Assembly: GCA_965267435.1 (NCBI GenBank)
Contig: OZ253960.1
Location: 2,914,001-2,978,000 of the forward strand
Reading direction: 5' to 3'
DNA: 64,000 nt
From: JAWPMT01 sp965267435
GTDB taxonomy: Bacteria > Bacteroidota > Bacteroidia > Cytophagales > Cyclobacteriaceae
Shown: in pieces, positions 10,615 through 19,459 of the stretch
Layout of the letters: the number at the start of each line of letters is the position of its first letter
Numbering within the stretch: position 1 is the first letter of the stretch
Position numbers and translations under genes: made by a program
The notes under the pieces: generated by a model
Databases searched by the model: none
The model's input: only the letters and a program-made list of their open reading frames with translations
Told to the model about the DNA's origin: nothing

Positions 10615-11298
10615 TTAGTGGCAGGCTTTGTTGAACTTCTTGAGCTTGTAGTAATTGTAAGGCAGGGGTGTCAGGAAACCGACGACCAATGCGGGCACAA
10701 GGGCTAGCCAATACATGGGATCGCTGAAGGCTGCCTTACCACCTGTGATCATGAAGTCCGTACCGGTCATGGCTATTTCCATGGCCACCATGGAGATGAA
10801 TGACATGCCAAATGCGGTCTTCAGCGCGAGCATCCATGAAAACTTCTCTCGGACCCTCAGGATCGTGGTCTCCAGCATGATGGACGTACAGAGGCCTGCG
10901 ATGACTGCCAACGTCATCTGCCAAATCATGGGCGTGCTGGGGTAGTACGCTTGCAGGAAGAATACCATACCGAAGTCTCCAATGGAGCAGCCAATGAGGC
11001 AGTTGAGGGTGTTGAAGGATGCGCGGTTCCATAGTTTAAGGTCACCCCAAAATGGCGCATTGATAGATGCATCTGTGTCTGGCACACCTGTGGACTCTAC
11101 CACTTTGTACCCGGCCTGCTGCAGCAGTTGGTTGACATAGCCCGAAGACAAATCAGCACCTTCGACGGTGAGGGTCTTTACCGCCGGTTCAAGGTCCACC
11201 TTCCAGTTCGCAATGGACTGGTCTCCATCCAAATAGGGCTTGATACTATTAACGCACCCCTCACAATGCAAATCGGTCTTGACAGTAAGCGTATCCAT
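10615..11298 (-). CDS. HMA metal-binding domain fused to DUF4396 membrane protein
   Basis: This 227-residue protein begins with a heavy-metal-associated domain containing a CxxC pair (LHCEGC, Cys12 and Cys15). It is followed by four hydrophobic segments (about 85-225) with the GCSIGD, MLETT and FLTPLPYNYYK signatures I associate with the DUF4396 family. HMA domains bind soft metals such as Cu(I). The protein is therefore probably a membrane protein handling copper or a similar metal at the inner membrane, but no transport mechanism has been visible in the family to me. It stands alone: 89 bp separate it from the upstream co-directional operon, and it converges with the giant gene across 329 bp. 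Confidence 0.8.
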   Translation of the reverse strand: MDTLTVKTDLHCEGCVNSIKPYLDGDQSIANWKVDLEPAVKTLTVEGADLSSGYVNQLLQQAGYKVVESTGVPDTDASINAPFWGDLKLWNRASFNTLNCLIGCSIGDFGMVFFLQAYYPSTPMIWQMTLAVIAGLCTSIMLETTILRVREKFSWMLALKTAFGMSFISMVAMEIAMTGTDFMITGGKAAFSDPMYWLALVPALVVGFLTPLPYNYYKLKKFNKACH

Positions 11299-11387
11299 AC
11301 AATTACTTTTCTGAATGCTTCAACAAAATTAATGAAGGAATGATCCCACGCGCACTGGGTTTGCATCAGGTTTGGTAAAAACAAAAA

Positions 11388-12770
11388 TCAGGGACTGGCG
11401 CTGTCTTCTTCTTTCCTGTCAAGCAATGAAGCTCCTACTACAACGTCAACATCAGGCCTCTGCGCAGTCAGTCGGTCGACTCCGGCATCTGTGATTTGGG
11501 TCTGCCATACCATCACCGTTTGTAGCGCCGGGAGTTTGGTCATGGCCTCTACTGCCTCGTCTGAGATACTCGTTGCGTATATGTTCAGGTATTCCAAGTG
11601 CTCAAGGCTGGTCAAGGTGGCCAATCCGGCATCAGTAATATTGGTCTGGTCCAATCTCAGTCGAATGAGGTTGGGGAGGCTCGCAATGATATTAATGTCG
11701 TCCTCCGTGAGATTCATTCCTGACAAGGATAGCCATATCACGCTTTCACCCATCGCCTGGAGGGCACTGAGATCAGCCTCAACCTGATCAGGTGCTACAG
11801 TGATATCCAGCAAACCGGTCTCGGCTATGATTGGTCGTACGGCGAATCCCGCTCTTCTTAATGCCTGGACTTGACTCTCTGGGAGTTCGCGGAAATCCAA
11901 AGTAGCAATGAATGCTTGTCTGGCCCCTATTCCCACTTCTGTCAGGTACCGGCTGATGGCCTCAGACCTTTCGAATGTAGCAAGACGGGTTTGAAAAGGA
12001 GCCCCGATATCAATCCACCAAGCCAACAAGGAAACTTCGGCCTTGGTCAGTGGTGTCCGCCCCTCTGCCGGCATAAAATCGTCGTGATTGGAATCCAGTG
12101 TCACTCTTTTGTAGAGCTCACTTTCCTCAGACCGACCTGCGACGAAAACAGGTCCGTTCTCTCCTCCTCTCTTCAGGGCCTCGGCACTTACCATGACCAA
12201 TTCCCCCTTTGTTTTTTCCAAATTGTGGCAAGCGGTGCATTTATCATTGAAGATGTATTGGATCACATCTTCGTACACCAACGCCTCCTCCAGGGTGGTG
12301 AGTCGCTCCCTGGCTGGCTCCATGCCCGCCATTTGCTGCAATGGCGACGGAGCATATTCCAACAAGTAAGTAGACCCATGTGTGAGCGTACCGCCATAGT
12401 GACCGGCACCGGAAAGGAGTACGATGAGGCCAACCATGGAAGCTCGGTAGATTTGCGCACTCATCGCCCGATGCTTCAGGAAATAGGCCATGAACGACAG
12501 GGCTGCCGTCGCGATACCCAGCCACCGATGCCATGCCAAGGCGGTGGCCTGATACCCACCATCCGCAGCTAGCAACCATCCCAGCACGCAGGCAATCGCG
12601 GCACTCAAAGCCCCGAGCAAGAGTGCAAAACGAATAGCAGCCTGTAGATCCAGTTTTTGCTTCCACGCGATGAGCTCGAGCGCCCCGGCAAATAATAGAA
12701 ATCCAATCGGCAGGTGAACGACCAGCGGATGAAATCGCCCGAAGAAAAGGCCAATGTCCAGTAGCAGCAT
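11388..12770 (-). CDS. DUF2231 membrane domain, cytochrome-c-like domain and LRR protein
   Basis: The 460-residue protein has three parts. Residues 1-125 carry four hydrophobic segments of DUF2231 type (FGRFHPLVVHLPIG). Residues ~165-260 form a planctomycete-type cytochrome-c-like domain with one heme motif CTACH (178-182) and the usual FMPAEG..PLT..E...L..WI ending. Residues ~280-450 are leucine-rich repeats (LPNLIRLRLDQTNITDAGLATLTSLEHL). It is the last gene of a three-gene minus-strand block, starting 1 bp after the DUF1501 gene ends. Family members occur with DUF1501 and DUF1549/1553 proteins, and their biochemical role is unknown. Membrane location with the heme domain in the periplasm is inferred. 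Confidence 0.88.
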   Translation of the reverse strand: MLLLDIGLFFGRFHPLVVHLPIGFLLFAGALELIAWKQKLDLQAAIRFALLLGALSAAIACVLGWLLAADGGYQATALAWHRWLGIATAALSFMAYFLKHRAMSAQIYRASMVGLIVLLSGAGHYGGTLTHGSTYLLEYAPSPLQQMAGMEPARERLTTLEEALVYEDVIQYIFNDKCTACHNLEKTKGELVMVSAEALKRGGENGPVFVAGRSEESELYKRVTLDSNHDDFMPAEGRTPLTKAEVSLLAWWIDIGAPFQTRLATFERSEAISRYLTEVGIGARQAFIATLDFRELPESQVQALRRAGFAVRPIIAETGLLDITVAPDQVEADLSALQAMGESVIWLSLSGMNLTEDDINIIASLPNLIRLRLDQTNITDAGLATLTSLEHLEYLNIYATSISDEAVEAMTKLPALQTVMVWQTQITDAGVDRLTAQRPDVDVVVGASLLDRKEEDSASP

Positions 12771-12771
12771 A

Positions 12772-14238
12772 TTACGCGATGACCTCCTTCACCACGTGTC
12801 CGTGGACATCTGTCAGTCGGAAATCTCTTCCCTGAAAATGATAGGTGAATTTTTCGTGGTCTATACCCAATTGGTGGAGTATGGTGGCCTGCAGGTCATG
12901 TACATGCACGCGGTCCTTCACTCCATAATATCCTATTTCGTCTGTCTCTCCATGGGAATATCCCCTTCGCATGCCTCCACCAGCCATCAAAACCGTGAAT
13001 GACTCGGTATGGTGGTCCCTGCCCATATACGGCATCACCACTCCTCCTCTATTTTCTTTCATCGGGGTCCTGCCAAACTCTCCTCCCCAGATGACCAGGG
13101 TATCGTCCAGCAAGCCTCTTTGCTTCAGGTCCTGCAGCAGCGCTGCGACAGGTCGGTCGATCTGCCGGCACTTTTCCGTTAGCCCCTTGTCGACAGACGT
13201 GTCGAGCCCCGTACCATGCATGTCCCAGCCCCAGTCGTAGAGTTGAACGAACCGTACGCCCTTTTCGACAAGGCGTCGCGCCAGGAGGCAGTTATTGGCG
13301 AAAGACGATCCACCCGGCTCGGCGCCATACATTTCCTGAATATACTCCGGCTCATCACCAATGTCCATCACCTCGGGGACCGAGATCTGCATCTTGAAGG
13401 CCATCTCGTATTGAGCGATGCGGCTCAGGGTTTCAGGATCATTGAATTCCTCATGTTGCAGTTGATTGATTCTGGCAATCGCATCAATGGACTTTTGGCG
13501 GATGTCGCGGCTCATGCCATCGGGATTGGATACGTAGAGGATGGGATCTCCTGAGTTGCGGCACTGCACACCCTGGTACTCAGAGGGGAGGAAGCCACTG
13601 CCCCAGGCATTCTTGCCGGCACTGGGATTCTTTCCGCCAGACACCAGTACCATATAGCCTGGCAGGTTTTCGTTCTCAGAACCTAAACCATAGGTCACCC
13701 ATGCACCCATACTGGGTCGGCCGGTACGCGGGCTACCAGTCTGTAGGAAAAGTTGGGCCGGCGCGTGGTTGAACTCATCGGTGTGCATCGACTTGATGAA
13801 TGTAAGTTCATCGGCCATTTGCTGCAGGTAGGGCATAGCATCAGAAATGTAAGCCCCAGACTCGCCATTTTGTCGGAATTGCTGCTTTGGTCCCAACATC
13901 TGCGGCGTCCCCTGAATAAAGGCAAATCTCTTCCCTGCCAATAATGATTCGGGGCAGTCCTTGCCATCGAGCTTCTCGAGAGTTGGCTTGTAGTCAAAGA
14001 GTTCCAGCTGTGACGGGCCACCAGCCATGTGGAGATAGATAACGCGCTTGGCCTTCGGAAGAAAATGGGGGACTGTGGGTGAAAGGACGGACTTGCCGGC
14101 ACTCCCCGCAAAGAGTTCATGTGGGGTCATCAGAGATGTCAGCGCGATACCCCCAAGACCGGTACTGCATCTCTTGAGAAAGTGCCGTCGAGTAGTAAAC
14201 TCCAATTGTCTCTTTCGGGCGTCGTTGAAAAGATCCAT
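12772..14238 (-). CDS. DUF1501 family protein with Tat signal
   Basis: This 488-residue protein has an N-terminal twin-arginine signal (TRRHFLKRC, Arg17-Arg18) and then the DUF1501 body, an alkaline-phosphatase/sulfatase-like fold. Signatures seen include the HMAGGPSQLELFDYKP, GWDMHGT, VIWGGEFGRTPM and GRDHH segments. It is expected to fold in the cytoplasm and be exported by Tat. It lies 2 bp downstream of the DUF1549/1553 gene and 1 bp upstream of the DUF2231-cytochrome gene, so the three are almost surely one transcript. Enzymatic activity has not been established for the family as far as I know; a hydrolase role on sulfated or phosphorylated substrates is only an inference from fold. Confidence 0.92.
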   Translation of the reverse strand: MDLFNDARKRQLEFTTRRHFLKRCSTGLGGIALTSLMTPHELFAGSAGKSVLSPTVPHFLPKAKRVIYLHMAGGPSQLELFDYKPTLEKLDGKDCPESLLAGKRFAFIQGTPQMLGPKQQFRQNGESGAYISDAMPYLQQMADELTFIKSMHTDEFNHAPAQLFLQTGSPRTGRPSMGAWVTYGLGSENENLPGYMVLVSGGKNPSAGKNAWGSGFLPSEYQGVQCRNSGDPILYVSNPDGMSRDIRQKSIDAIARINQLQHEEFNDPETLSRIAQYEMAFKMQISVPEVMDIGDEPEYIQEMYGAEPGGSSFANNCLLARRLVEKGVRFVQLYDWGWDMHGTGLDTSVDKGLTEKCRQIDRPVAALLQDLKQRGLLDDTLVIWGGEFGRTPMKENRGGVVMPYMGRDHHTESFTVLMAGGGMRRGYSHGETDEIGYYGVKDRVHVHDLQATILHQLGIDHEKFTYHFQGRDFRLTDVHGHVVKEVIA

Positions 14239-14240
14239 GT

Positions 14241-16946
14241 CTAATTCTTTACCAAAAATTCATCAAGGTTCATCGCTGTATTAACCATTACCGTTAGGCT
14301 TGCCAACTCTGCGTCCGCGGTCCCCACCAAGGCTTCTGCCTCGTCCTCATGCGACTGATAGTACGCCTCTGTTTCGGCCAGAAGCTCGGCCATAACTTGC
14401 GCTTTCTCTTCCGAGCAAGGTTTGGCCATCACCCGATGATAGGCCTGCCTGGCACGGGACAATTTGTCTTCCGGCAACTCGGCCAGACTTTTGGCCAGGG
14501 CAATGGACGCTTCCACGTACACGGTGTCGTTCATCGTGACGAGGGCCTGTAGCGGCGTGTTGGTATTGATGCGCCTTGATACGCAGACCTCCCTTTCTGA
14601 GGCATCGAACGTGACAAAAGATGGATAAGGGCTCGACCTCCTCAAATAGGTATACAACCCCCGCCGATAGGCGTCTTCCCCTTCGCTTGTTTGCCACTTG
14701 AGGTTGCTGTAGACCACAGACCATACGCCCTCTGGCTGCGGAGGCATGACGCTGGGCCCGTACATCTTTTCACTCAACAATCCCGAAACTGCCAACGCCT
14801 GATCTCTGACCTGTTCAGCGGACAATCGTGTCTTAGGTCCTCGTGCCAACCACTTGTTGCCAGGGTCCTTCGCGAGCTTTTCGTCGGAAATACGGGTGCT
14901 TTGCTGATAGGTAGCAGACAGGACGATCTCCTTGATCAAGCGCTTAAAGCTCCAGTCATATTCCTCCATGAGTTCCAGTGCCAGCCAATCCAGCAACTCA
15001 GCATGGGTAGGGGCCTCTCCCAGCGTCCCAAAATCTTCGACCGTGGAGACGATCCCCTGACCAAACAACTTCGACCAAATCCTATTGACCATGACCCTGG
15101 CGGTCAGAGGGTTGTCTGAACTGACCAGCCACTCGGCAAGATCCAGGCGGCTACTCCATCTCTCACCATCGCCAAACAATTCCGGCAGCGCAGGCTCGAC
15201 CGTATCTCCCAGCACGAGCCAGTTACCTCTGATGAATACATTCGTAACCCGCTCCCGGTCTTTCTCCATCATGATGGGAGTGGCCACTTTTGGCCGGGCA
15301 GAGATCAGGTCGTCCACCTGCGAGTAGGTGCTGTGATAGCCCTGGTCTTTTTCCCCTGGCAACACTGGGCTCATGAGAAAGCCATCGATGGACATAACAT
15401 ACGCGTCCGCACTGCTGTTGAATTCAATCCAGAGATCCGTAACGCCATTTTGGCCCGTGATTGGTATGGCTACGTTTCGCAGGCCGCCCCAACCTGTTCT
15501 CTCTTTGAATGTCTCGCCCCCGATGATCGCCCCATCCTTGCTTCCGACCCGAATCGCCATTCGGGCTACATGCTCGTTTCTCTTGTTGTAACTGAGGTAG
15601 ATCCGGTCAACATCGGTCAAATCCACATCGTTGACCCTGATGAGACTTCCGTCCCGAACATTCATGAAATTCTGATCTCCACGGTTGTAGTACTCGACAT
15701 CTATCGCCTCGGCAAAATCTTCTGGTCTGATCTTGGGTTCAGCAATCCTTAGAAACTGCTCCCAGCGTTCAGCCTGCTGCTCATCGCTCCGATCGGCGAT
15801 CCACTGCTTGACTTTTTGAAGTTTCAAACTATCCTCCGTCTCAAACTCCCTAAGCACGGGATGATCATTGGGCGAATCCCAATCGACGGTATTGTTGAAA
15901 AACGCAAAAGACTCGTAGTACTCCTTCTGCGTGATCGGATCATAGGGATGACTGTGGCACTGCGCACAGCCCATGGTGGTCGATTGCCACACCTCCCAGG
16001 TGGTGTTGACGCGATCGATCACCGCCGCGATGCGATATTCTTCATTGTCTGTACCTCCCTCGTCATTGGTCAATGTGTTCCGATGAAAACCGGTGGCAAT
16101 CAATTGGTCGTTTGTGGGATTGGGTAGAAGATCTCCTGCCAATTGCTCAATGGTGAATTGATCGAAAGGCATGTCTTCGTTGAAGGCGTTGATCACCCAA
16201 TCGCGGTATCTCCAGATCTGCCGGCCTCCGTCTTTCTCGTAGCCCCTTGAATCCGCAAAACGTGCCAGATCCAACCACATGCTCGCCCAATGCTCGCCGT
16301 AGCTGGGCGACTCCAGCAGGCTTTCCACAAGCTTGACGTATTTGTCTGGCTCTTCGCTGCTAACGAACACCTCAGCTTGTGAGGGAGTCGGAGGAAGACC
16401 AATGATATCCAAATACACACGCCGAACCAGGTCGTAGGGATCGGCCGCCTCAGATGGCTTCAGACCCTTCTCTTCCATTTTACTTAGCGTGAAATGATCA
16501 ATGCCATTTTGCGGCCATGAAGACCGAGACTCTGGTACTTCGGGGCGCTCCGGCTTCTGGTAGGCCCAGTGGTCCTCCCATTCAGCACCTTGCTCAATCC
16601 ATCGGGTGAGTACGCCGATCTCCTCTTTCGAGAGGGGCTCCTTGTCCAAGGGCATCCGCATCTCTGGGTCGTGGTGGTTGACGCGCGAAATCATCTCACT
16701 GGCATCGGGGTCTCCCGGAACGATCCCAAACTTCTCGTTCTTCGTCTTTGCCAACGCATTTTCCCGGAAAACCAAGCCAAATCCTCCGGACTGCTTTACT
16801 CCACCATGGCAGGCGATACAGTTCTTATTGAGAATTGGCCTAACGTCCGCGTTGAAGTCGACCTTCCCGGGACCACAGGAGGCCATCCACACGCTGACGA
16901 GGATGAGCAGAATACGAGTTTGATTTGAGTTCCAGATCATTCCCAA
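14241..16946 (-). CDS. PSCyt1-DUF1549-DUF1553 lipoprotein
   Basis: The 901-residue protein begins with a lipoprotein signal (lipobox WMASC, Cys24). A planctomycete cytochrome C domain follows with heme motif CIACH (43-47) and the RMPLDKEPLS ending. DUF1549 comes next (about 125-330, with DLVRRVYLDIIGLPPTPSQ and the CHSHPYDPITQKEYY cytochrome-like segment), then a central carbohydrate-binding-like beta region (about 390-530) and DUF1553 near the C-terminus (about 590-850, NPLTARVMVNRIW and LLDWLA). It is the first gene of the three-gene block. The 91 bp before it should hold the operon promoter, although I see no clear box. Exported, membrane-anchored, probably redox-linked; function unknown. 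Confidence 0.92.
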   Translation of the reverse strand: MGMIWNSNQTRILLILVSVWMASCGPGKVDFNADVRPILNKNCIACHGGVKQSGGFGLVFRENALAKTKNEKFGIVPGDPDASEMISRVNHHDPEMRMPLDKEPLSKEEIGVLTRWIEQGAEWEDHWAYQKPERPEVPESRSSWPQNGIDHFTLSKMEEKGLKPSEAADPYDLVRRVYLDIIGLPPTPSQAEVFVSSEEPDKYVKLVESLLESPSYGEHWASMWLDLARFADSRGYEKDGGRQIWRYRDWVINAFNEDMPFDQFTIEQLAGDLLPNPTNDQLIATGFHRNTLTNDEGGTDNEEYRIAAVIDRVNTTWEVWQSTTMGCAQCHSHPYDPITQKEYYESFAFFNNTVDWDSPNDHPVLREFETEDSLKLQKVKQWIADRSDEQQAERWEQFLRIAEPKIRPEDFAEAIDVEYYNRGDQNFMNVRDGSLIRVNDVDLTDVDRIYLSYNKRNEHVARMAIRVGSKDGAIIGGETFKERTGWGGLRNVAIPITGQNGVTDLWIEFNSSADAYVMSIDGFLMSPVLPGEKDQGYHSTYSQVDDLISARPKVATPIMMEKDRERVTNVFIRGNWLVLGDTVEPALPELFGDGERWSSRLDLAEWLVSSDNPLTARVMVNRIWSKLFGQGIVSTVEDFGTLGEAPTHAELLDWLALELMEEYDWSFKRLIKEIVLSATYQQSTRISDEKLAKDPGNKWLARGPKTRLSAEQVRDQALAVSGLLSEKMYGPSVMPPQPEGVWSVVYSNLKWQTSEGEDAYRRGLYTYLRRSSPYPSFVTFDASEREVCVSRRINTNTPLQALVTMNDTVYVEASIALAKSLAELPEDKLSRARQAYHRVMAKPCSEEKAQVMAELLAETEAYYQSHEDEAEALVGTADAELASLTVMVNTAMNLDEFLVKN

Positions 16947-17037
16947 AAACCTGAGACGATTTGAATCTTGAAAATAATCAGATTTTGGGTCTTAGATCAG
17001 GAGGGAGTAGATGATTTGATCAAAAGCGGGTGATCCA

Positions 17038-19392
17038 TCAAAAACCTACCTTCTCCACAGTAATTACTATGTCTTGATTTCGTCCGCGATCGTCGGAGCA
17101 TGAAATCTTCACGCGCCCTTCCGGGGGATTGAGATAGAGCTGCTCATCCTTGCCAACGGCCTTAAAAAACACGTCGTTTACGTACCAGTAAAACTTCGTG
17201 CTATTGGATGGAGCCAACGCTTTCAGGAGCATGGGTTCGGCATCTTGCTTGTCCAGGTAGTAGTGGACCTTATCGGTGGGAGAAACAATTTCCAGACCCT
17301 GGTCAGGATAAACGCGCTCGCAAAAGCGATAGTGATCTGGTACCTCCAAATAAGCGATTTTCTCCTTGCGATAGTAATCAACAATTTCCGATGGCATATT
17401 GGGGTACCAGGCTTCCACATACTCCTCCTGATCTTTCAGGCAGGTTTGGCAATAGCTCTCAGAAGAGTCTGTGGCGATCAATACAGGCTGCATGTGGTCG
17501 CAGAGTTGGTAGGTGGTCACATCGCGGATCGCATAGTCCGTGACAAAATTTGAGCAGAAGGTGTTAGGCGTCATGCCGGAAGCATCGCATACACTACGAA
17601 GCGCCACACTCCTGGGGCGTTGATACCAGTCGTCTTTCGAGACTGACGAGATCATATTAAAAACATTGAAGAGCAGCGGGGCCGCCACTTCGGTCCCAGA
17701 CAGGTCTGGAGCACCCTCACCGGAAAAATTACCAACCCAAACACCAACTGTATAGTCCTGATTGTAACCGATGCTCCACGCATCTCTCCTACCAAAAGAC
17801 GTCCCTGTCTTCCACGCGATCTGAGGTCGATTGGGGTTGTCCTTCCAGCTATCGGGCAGATCGGGTCTCACAACTTCCGTCAAAAGGTCCGTGAGAATAA
17901 ATGCAGCAGCTTCGGAAAGAATCGACTGCGTACCTGTCTGGGTTGTATCCGCTCGAGCGTATTGTAGCTTCCCCCAATGGCCGGCATTGGCAAACGCACT
18001 ATAAAGATGGACCAGTTCTTCCAGGGTTGTCCCACACCCACCAAGCGCTAGCGACAACCCCAGGTTGTCAGCAGTGGCAGCAATTGTCTGAAACTTTGCT
18101 TCTTCCAATGCTTCGATGAATGTTTCTACCCCCAGTTCATTGAGGAGCTTGACGGCGGGTATGTTGAGGGATTGTTGCAATGCTTCGGCAGCGGTCACCC
18201 AACCGTGAATTTCATTGTCGTAGTTGACCGGGCGATAGCCTCGGAAATCTGTGTATACATCCGCCAACCGGGCTCTGGGCGTCAACTCGCCCCTATCAAA
18301 TAGCAGCGCATATAAATAGGGCTTCAGTGTGCTCCCTGGTGAACGTACTGCCTGCGTGCCATCTACCTGCCCTCCATCTCTGGAATCATTGAAGTCCGCC
18401 GAGCCGATGTAGCTGGTAACCTGACGGTGCTCATTGTCCACGACCAACACCACGGCATTCTGGATGTTCATCTGTCTGACGCGATTTACCTGCGCCCGTG
18501 TTAGCTCCTCGATGCGCTTTTGCTGTTCGTGATTGATAAAGGTGCGGATGATGTGCTGATCTCGGTGTCGTTTTCGTAAGCGAATGGCCAGATGTGGGAC
18601 ATCTCTTCGAAGTGGACGCCTCTTTGGTTCCAGATCTTCCGCGCGCGCTATGTCCAACCGATCATCGTCAAATAATCCCGCGTCCCCAAAACGATCAAGC
18701 CATTCATTCTTCGCTTCATTAATGGCCACGTGGTACAGATCGATGGCGAGAGAACTGGGCCGATTTGGTATCACCACCAATCCAGCGATCTCCGAGAGGC
18801 TGAGTAGCTCTGGTGCCTTACCAAAGTAGATGTTGGAGGCGGATTTGACCCCTTCGATATTGCCCCCGTATGGTAGGAGGTTGAGGTAGAGCCGCAGGAT
18901 CTCGTCCTTACCCAAATGCAGCTCCAGTTGCATGGCGTTGAACATCTCGATCAACTTATTGCCATACGTTCGGGGCTTCGGATGGAGAAGACGGGCCACC
19001 TGCATCGTGATCGTCGACGCGCCGGATTTGCGTTGGCCGCTGGTCGCATTTTGAAAAAGGGCCCGGACTACCGACACAGGATTCACACCTGGATGGTAGT
19101 AGAAATACTGATCTTCTTTGAAGAGAATGGCCCGCTTGAAGTCCTCCGTAATTTCCACAGGCTCCAGGTACAGTCGCCACTTGTCATCCTCCGAAAGGAA
19201 GGCATGCAAGATCTCTCCATCGCGGTCCATTACCAGGGTCGAATACGGTACGCGAGTGGAGAAGGGAAATATCCAGTCAGCAATAATGAAAACGAGAAAG
19301 GAGCCACCAAGAACCCAACTGATTATCAGTACGATCTTGCGAGTGGCGAGCCATCTGGCCAGTGCTATTCCTTTAAGGTCCCTGAAGATCAC
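17038..19392 (-). CDS. pbpC: Penicillin-binding protein 1C, bifunctional peptidoglycan synthase
   Basis: The 784-residue protein has one N-terminal membrane anchor (about 19-39). A GT51 glycosyltransferase domain follows (Glu93 in the EDQYFYYHPGVN motif; STITMQVARLL), then a transpeptidase domain with SxxK (Ser354, STLK), SxN (SLN) and KTG (Lys528, KTGTSFGRRDAW) motifs, and a BiPBP_C-type beta domain (about 690-784). It polymerizes and cross-links glycan strands at the periplasmic face of the inner membrane. PBP1C genes are commonly paired with a bacterial alpha-2-macroglobulin gene; here the partner lies divergently 67 bp away, so both share one short promoter region. Confidence 0.95.
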   Translation of the reverse strand: MIFRDLKGIALARWLATRKIVLIISWVLGGSFLVFIIADWIFPFSTRVPYSTLVMDRDGEILHAFLSEDDKWRLYLEPVEITEDFKRAILFKEDQYFYYHPGVNPVSVVRALFQNATSGQRKSGASTITMQVARLLHPKPRTYGNKLIEMFNAMQLELHLGKDEILRLYLNLLPYGGNIEGVKSASNIYFGKAPELLSLSEIAGLVVIPNRPSSLAIDLYHVAINEAKNEWLDRFGDAGLFDDDRLDIARAEDLEPKRRPLRRDVPHLAIRLRKRHRDQHIIRTFINHEQQKRIEELTRAQVNRVRQMNIQNAVVLVVDNEHRQVTSYIGSADFNDSRDGGQVDGTQAVRSPGSTLKPYLYALLFDRGELTPRARLADVYTDFRGYRPVNYDNEIHGWVTAAEALQQSLNIPAVKLLNELGVETFIEALEEAKFQTIAATADNLGLSLALGGCGTTLEELVHLYSAFANAGHWGKLQYARADTTQTGTQSILSEAAAFILTDLLTEVVRPDLPDSWKDNPNRPQIAWKTGTSFGRRDAWSIGYNQDYTVGVWVGNFSGEGAPDLSGTEVAAPLLFNVFNMISSVSKDDWYQRPRSVALRSVCDASGMTPNTFCSNFVTDYAIRDVTTYQLCDHMQPVLIATDSSESYCQTCLKDQEEYVEAWYPNMPSEIVDYYRKEKIAYLEVPDHYRFCERVYPDQGLEIVSPTDKVHYYLDKQDAEPMLLKALAPSNSTKFYWYVNDVFFKAVGKDEQLYLNPPEGRVKISCSDDRGRNQDIVITVEKVGF

Positions 19393-19459
19393 AATTGGAG
19401 GTGCTCTCTGTCAAAAATATTCCTAAGTTTACTGAAACAGCGATTAAAGTCACTTTTTC

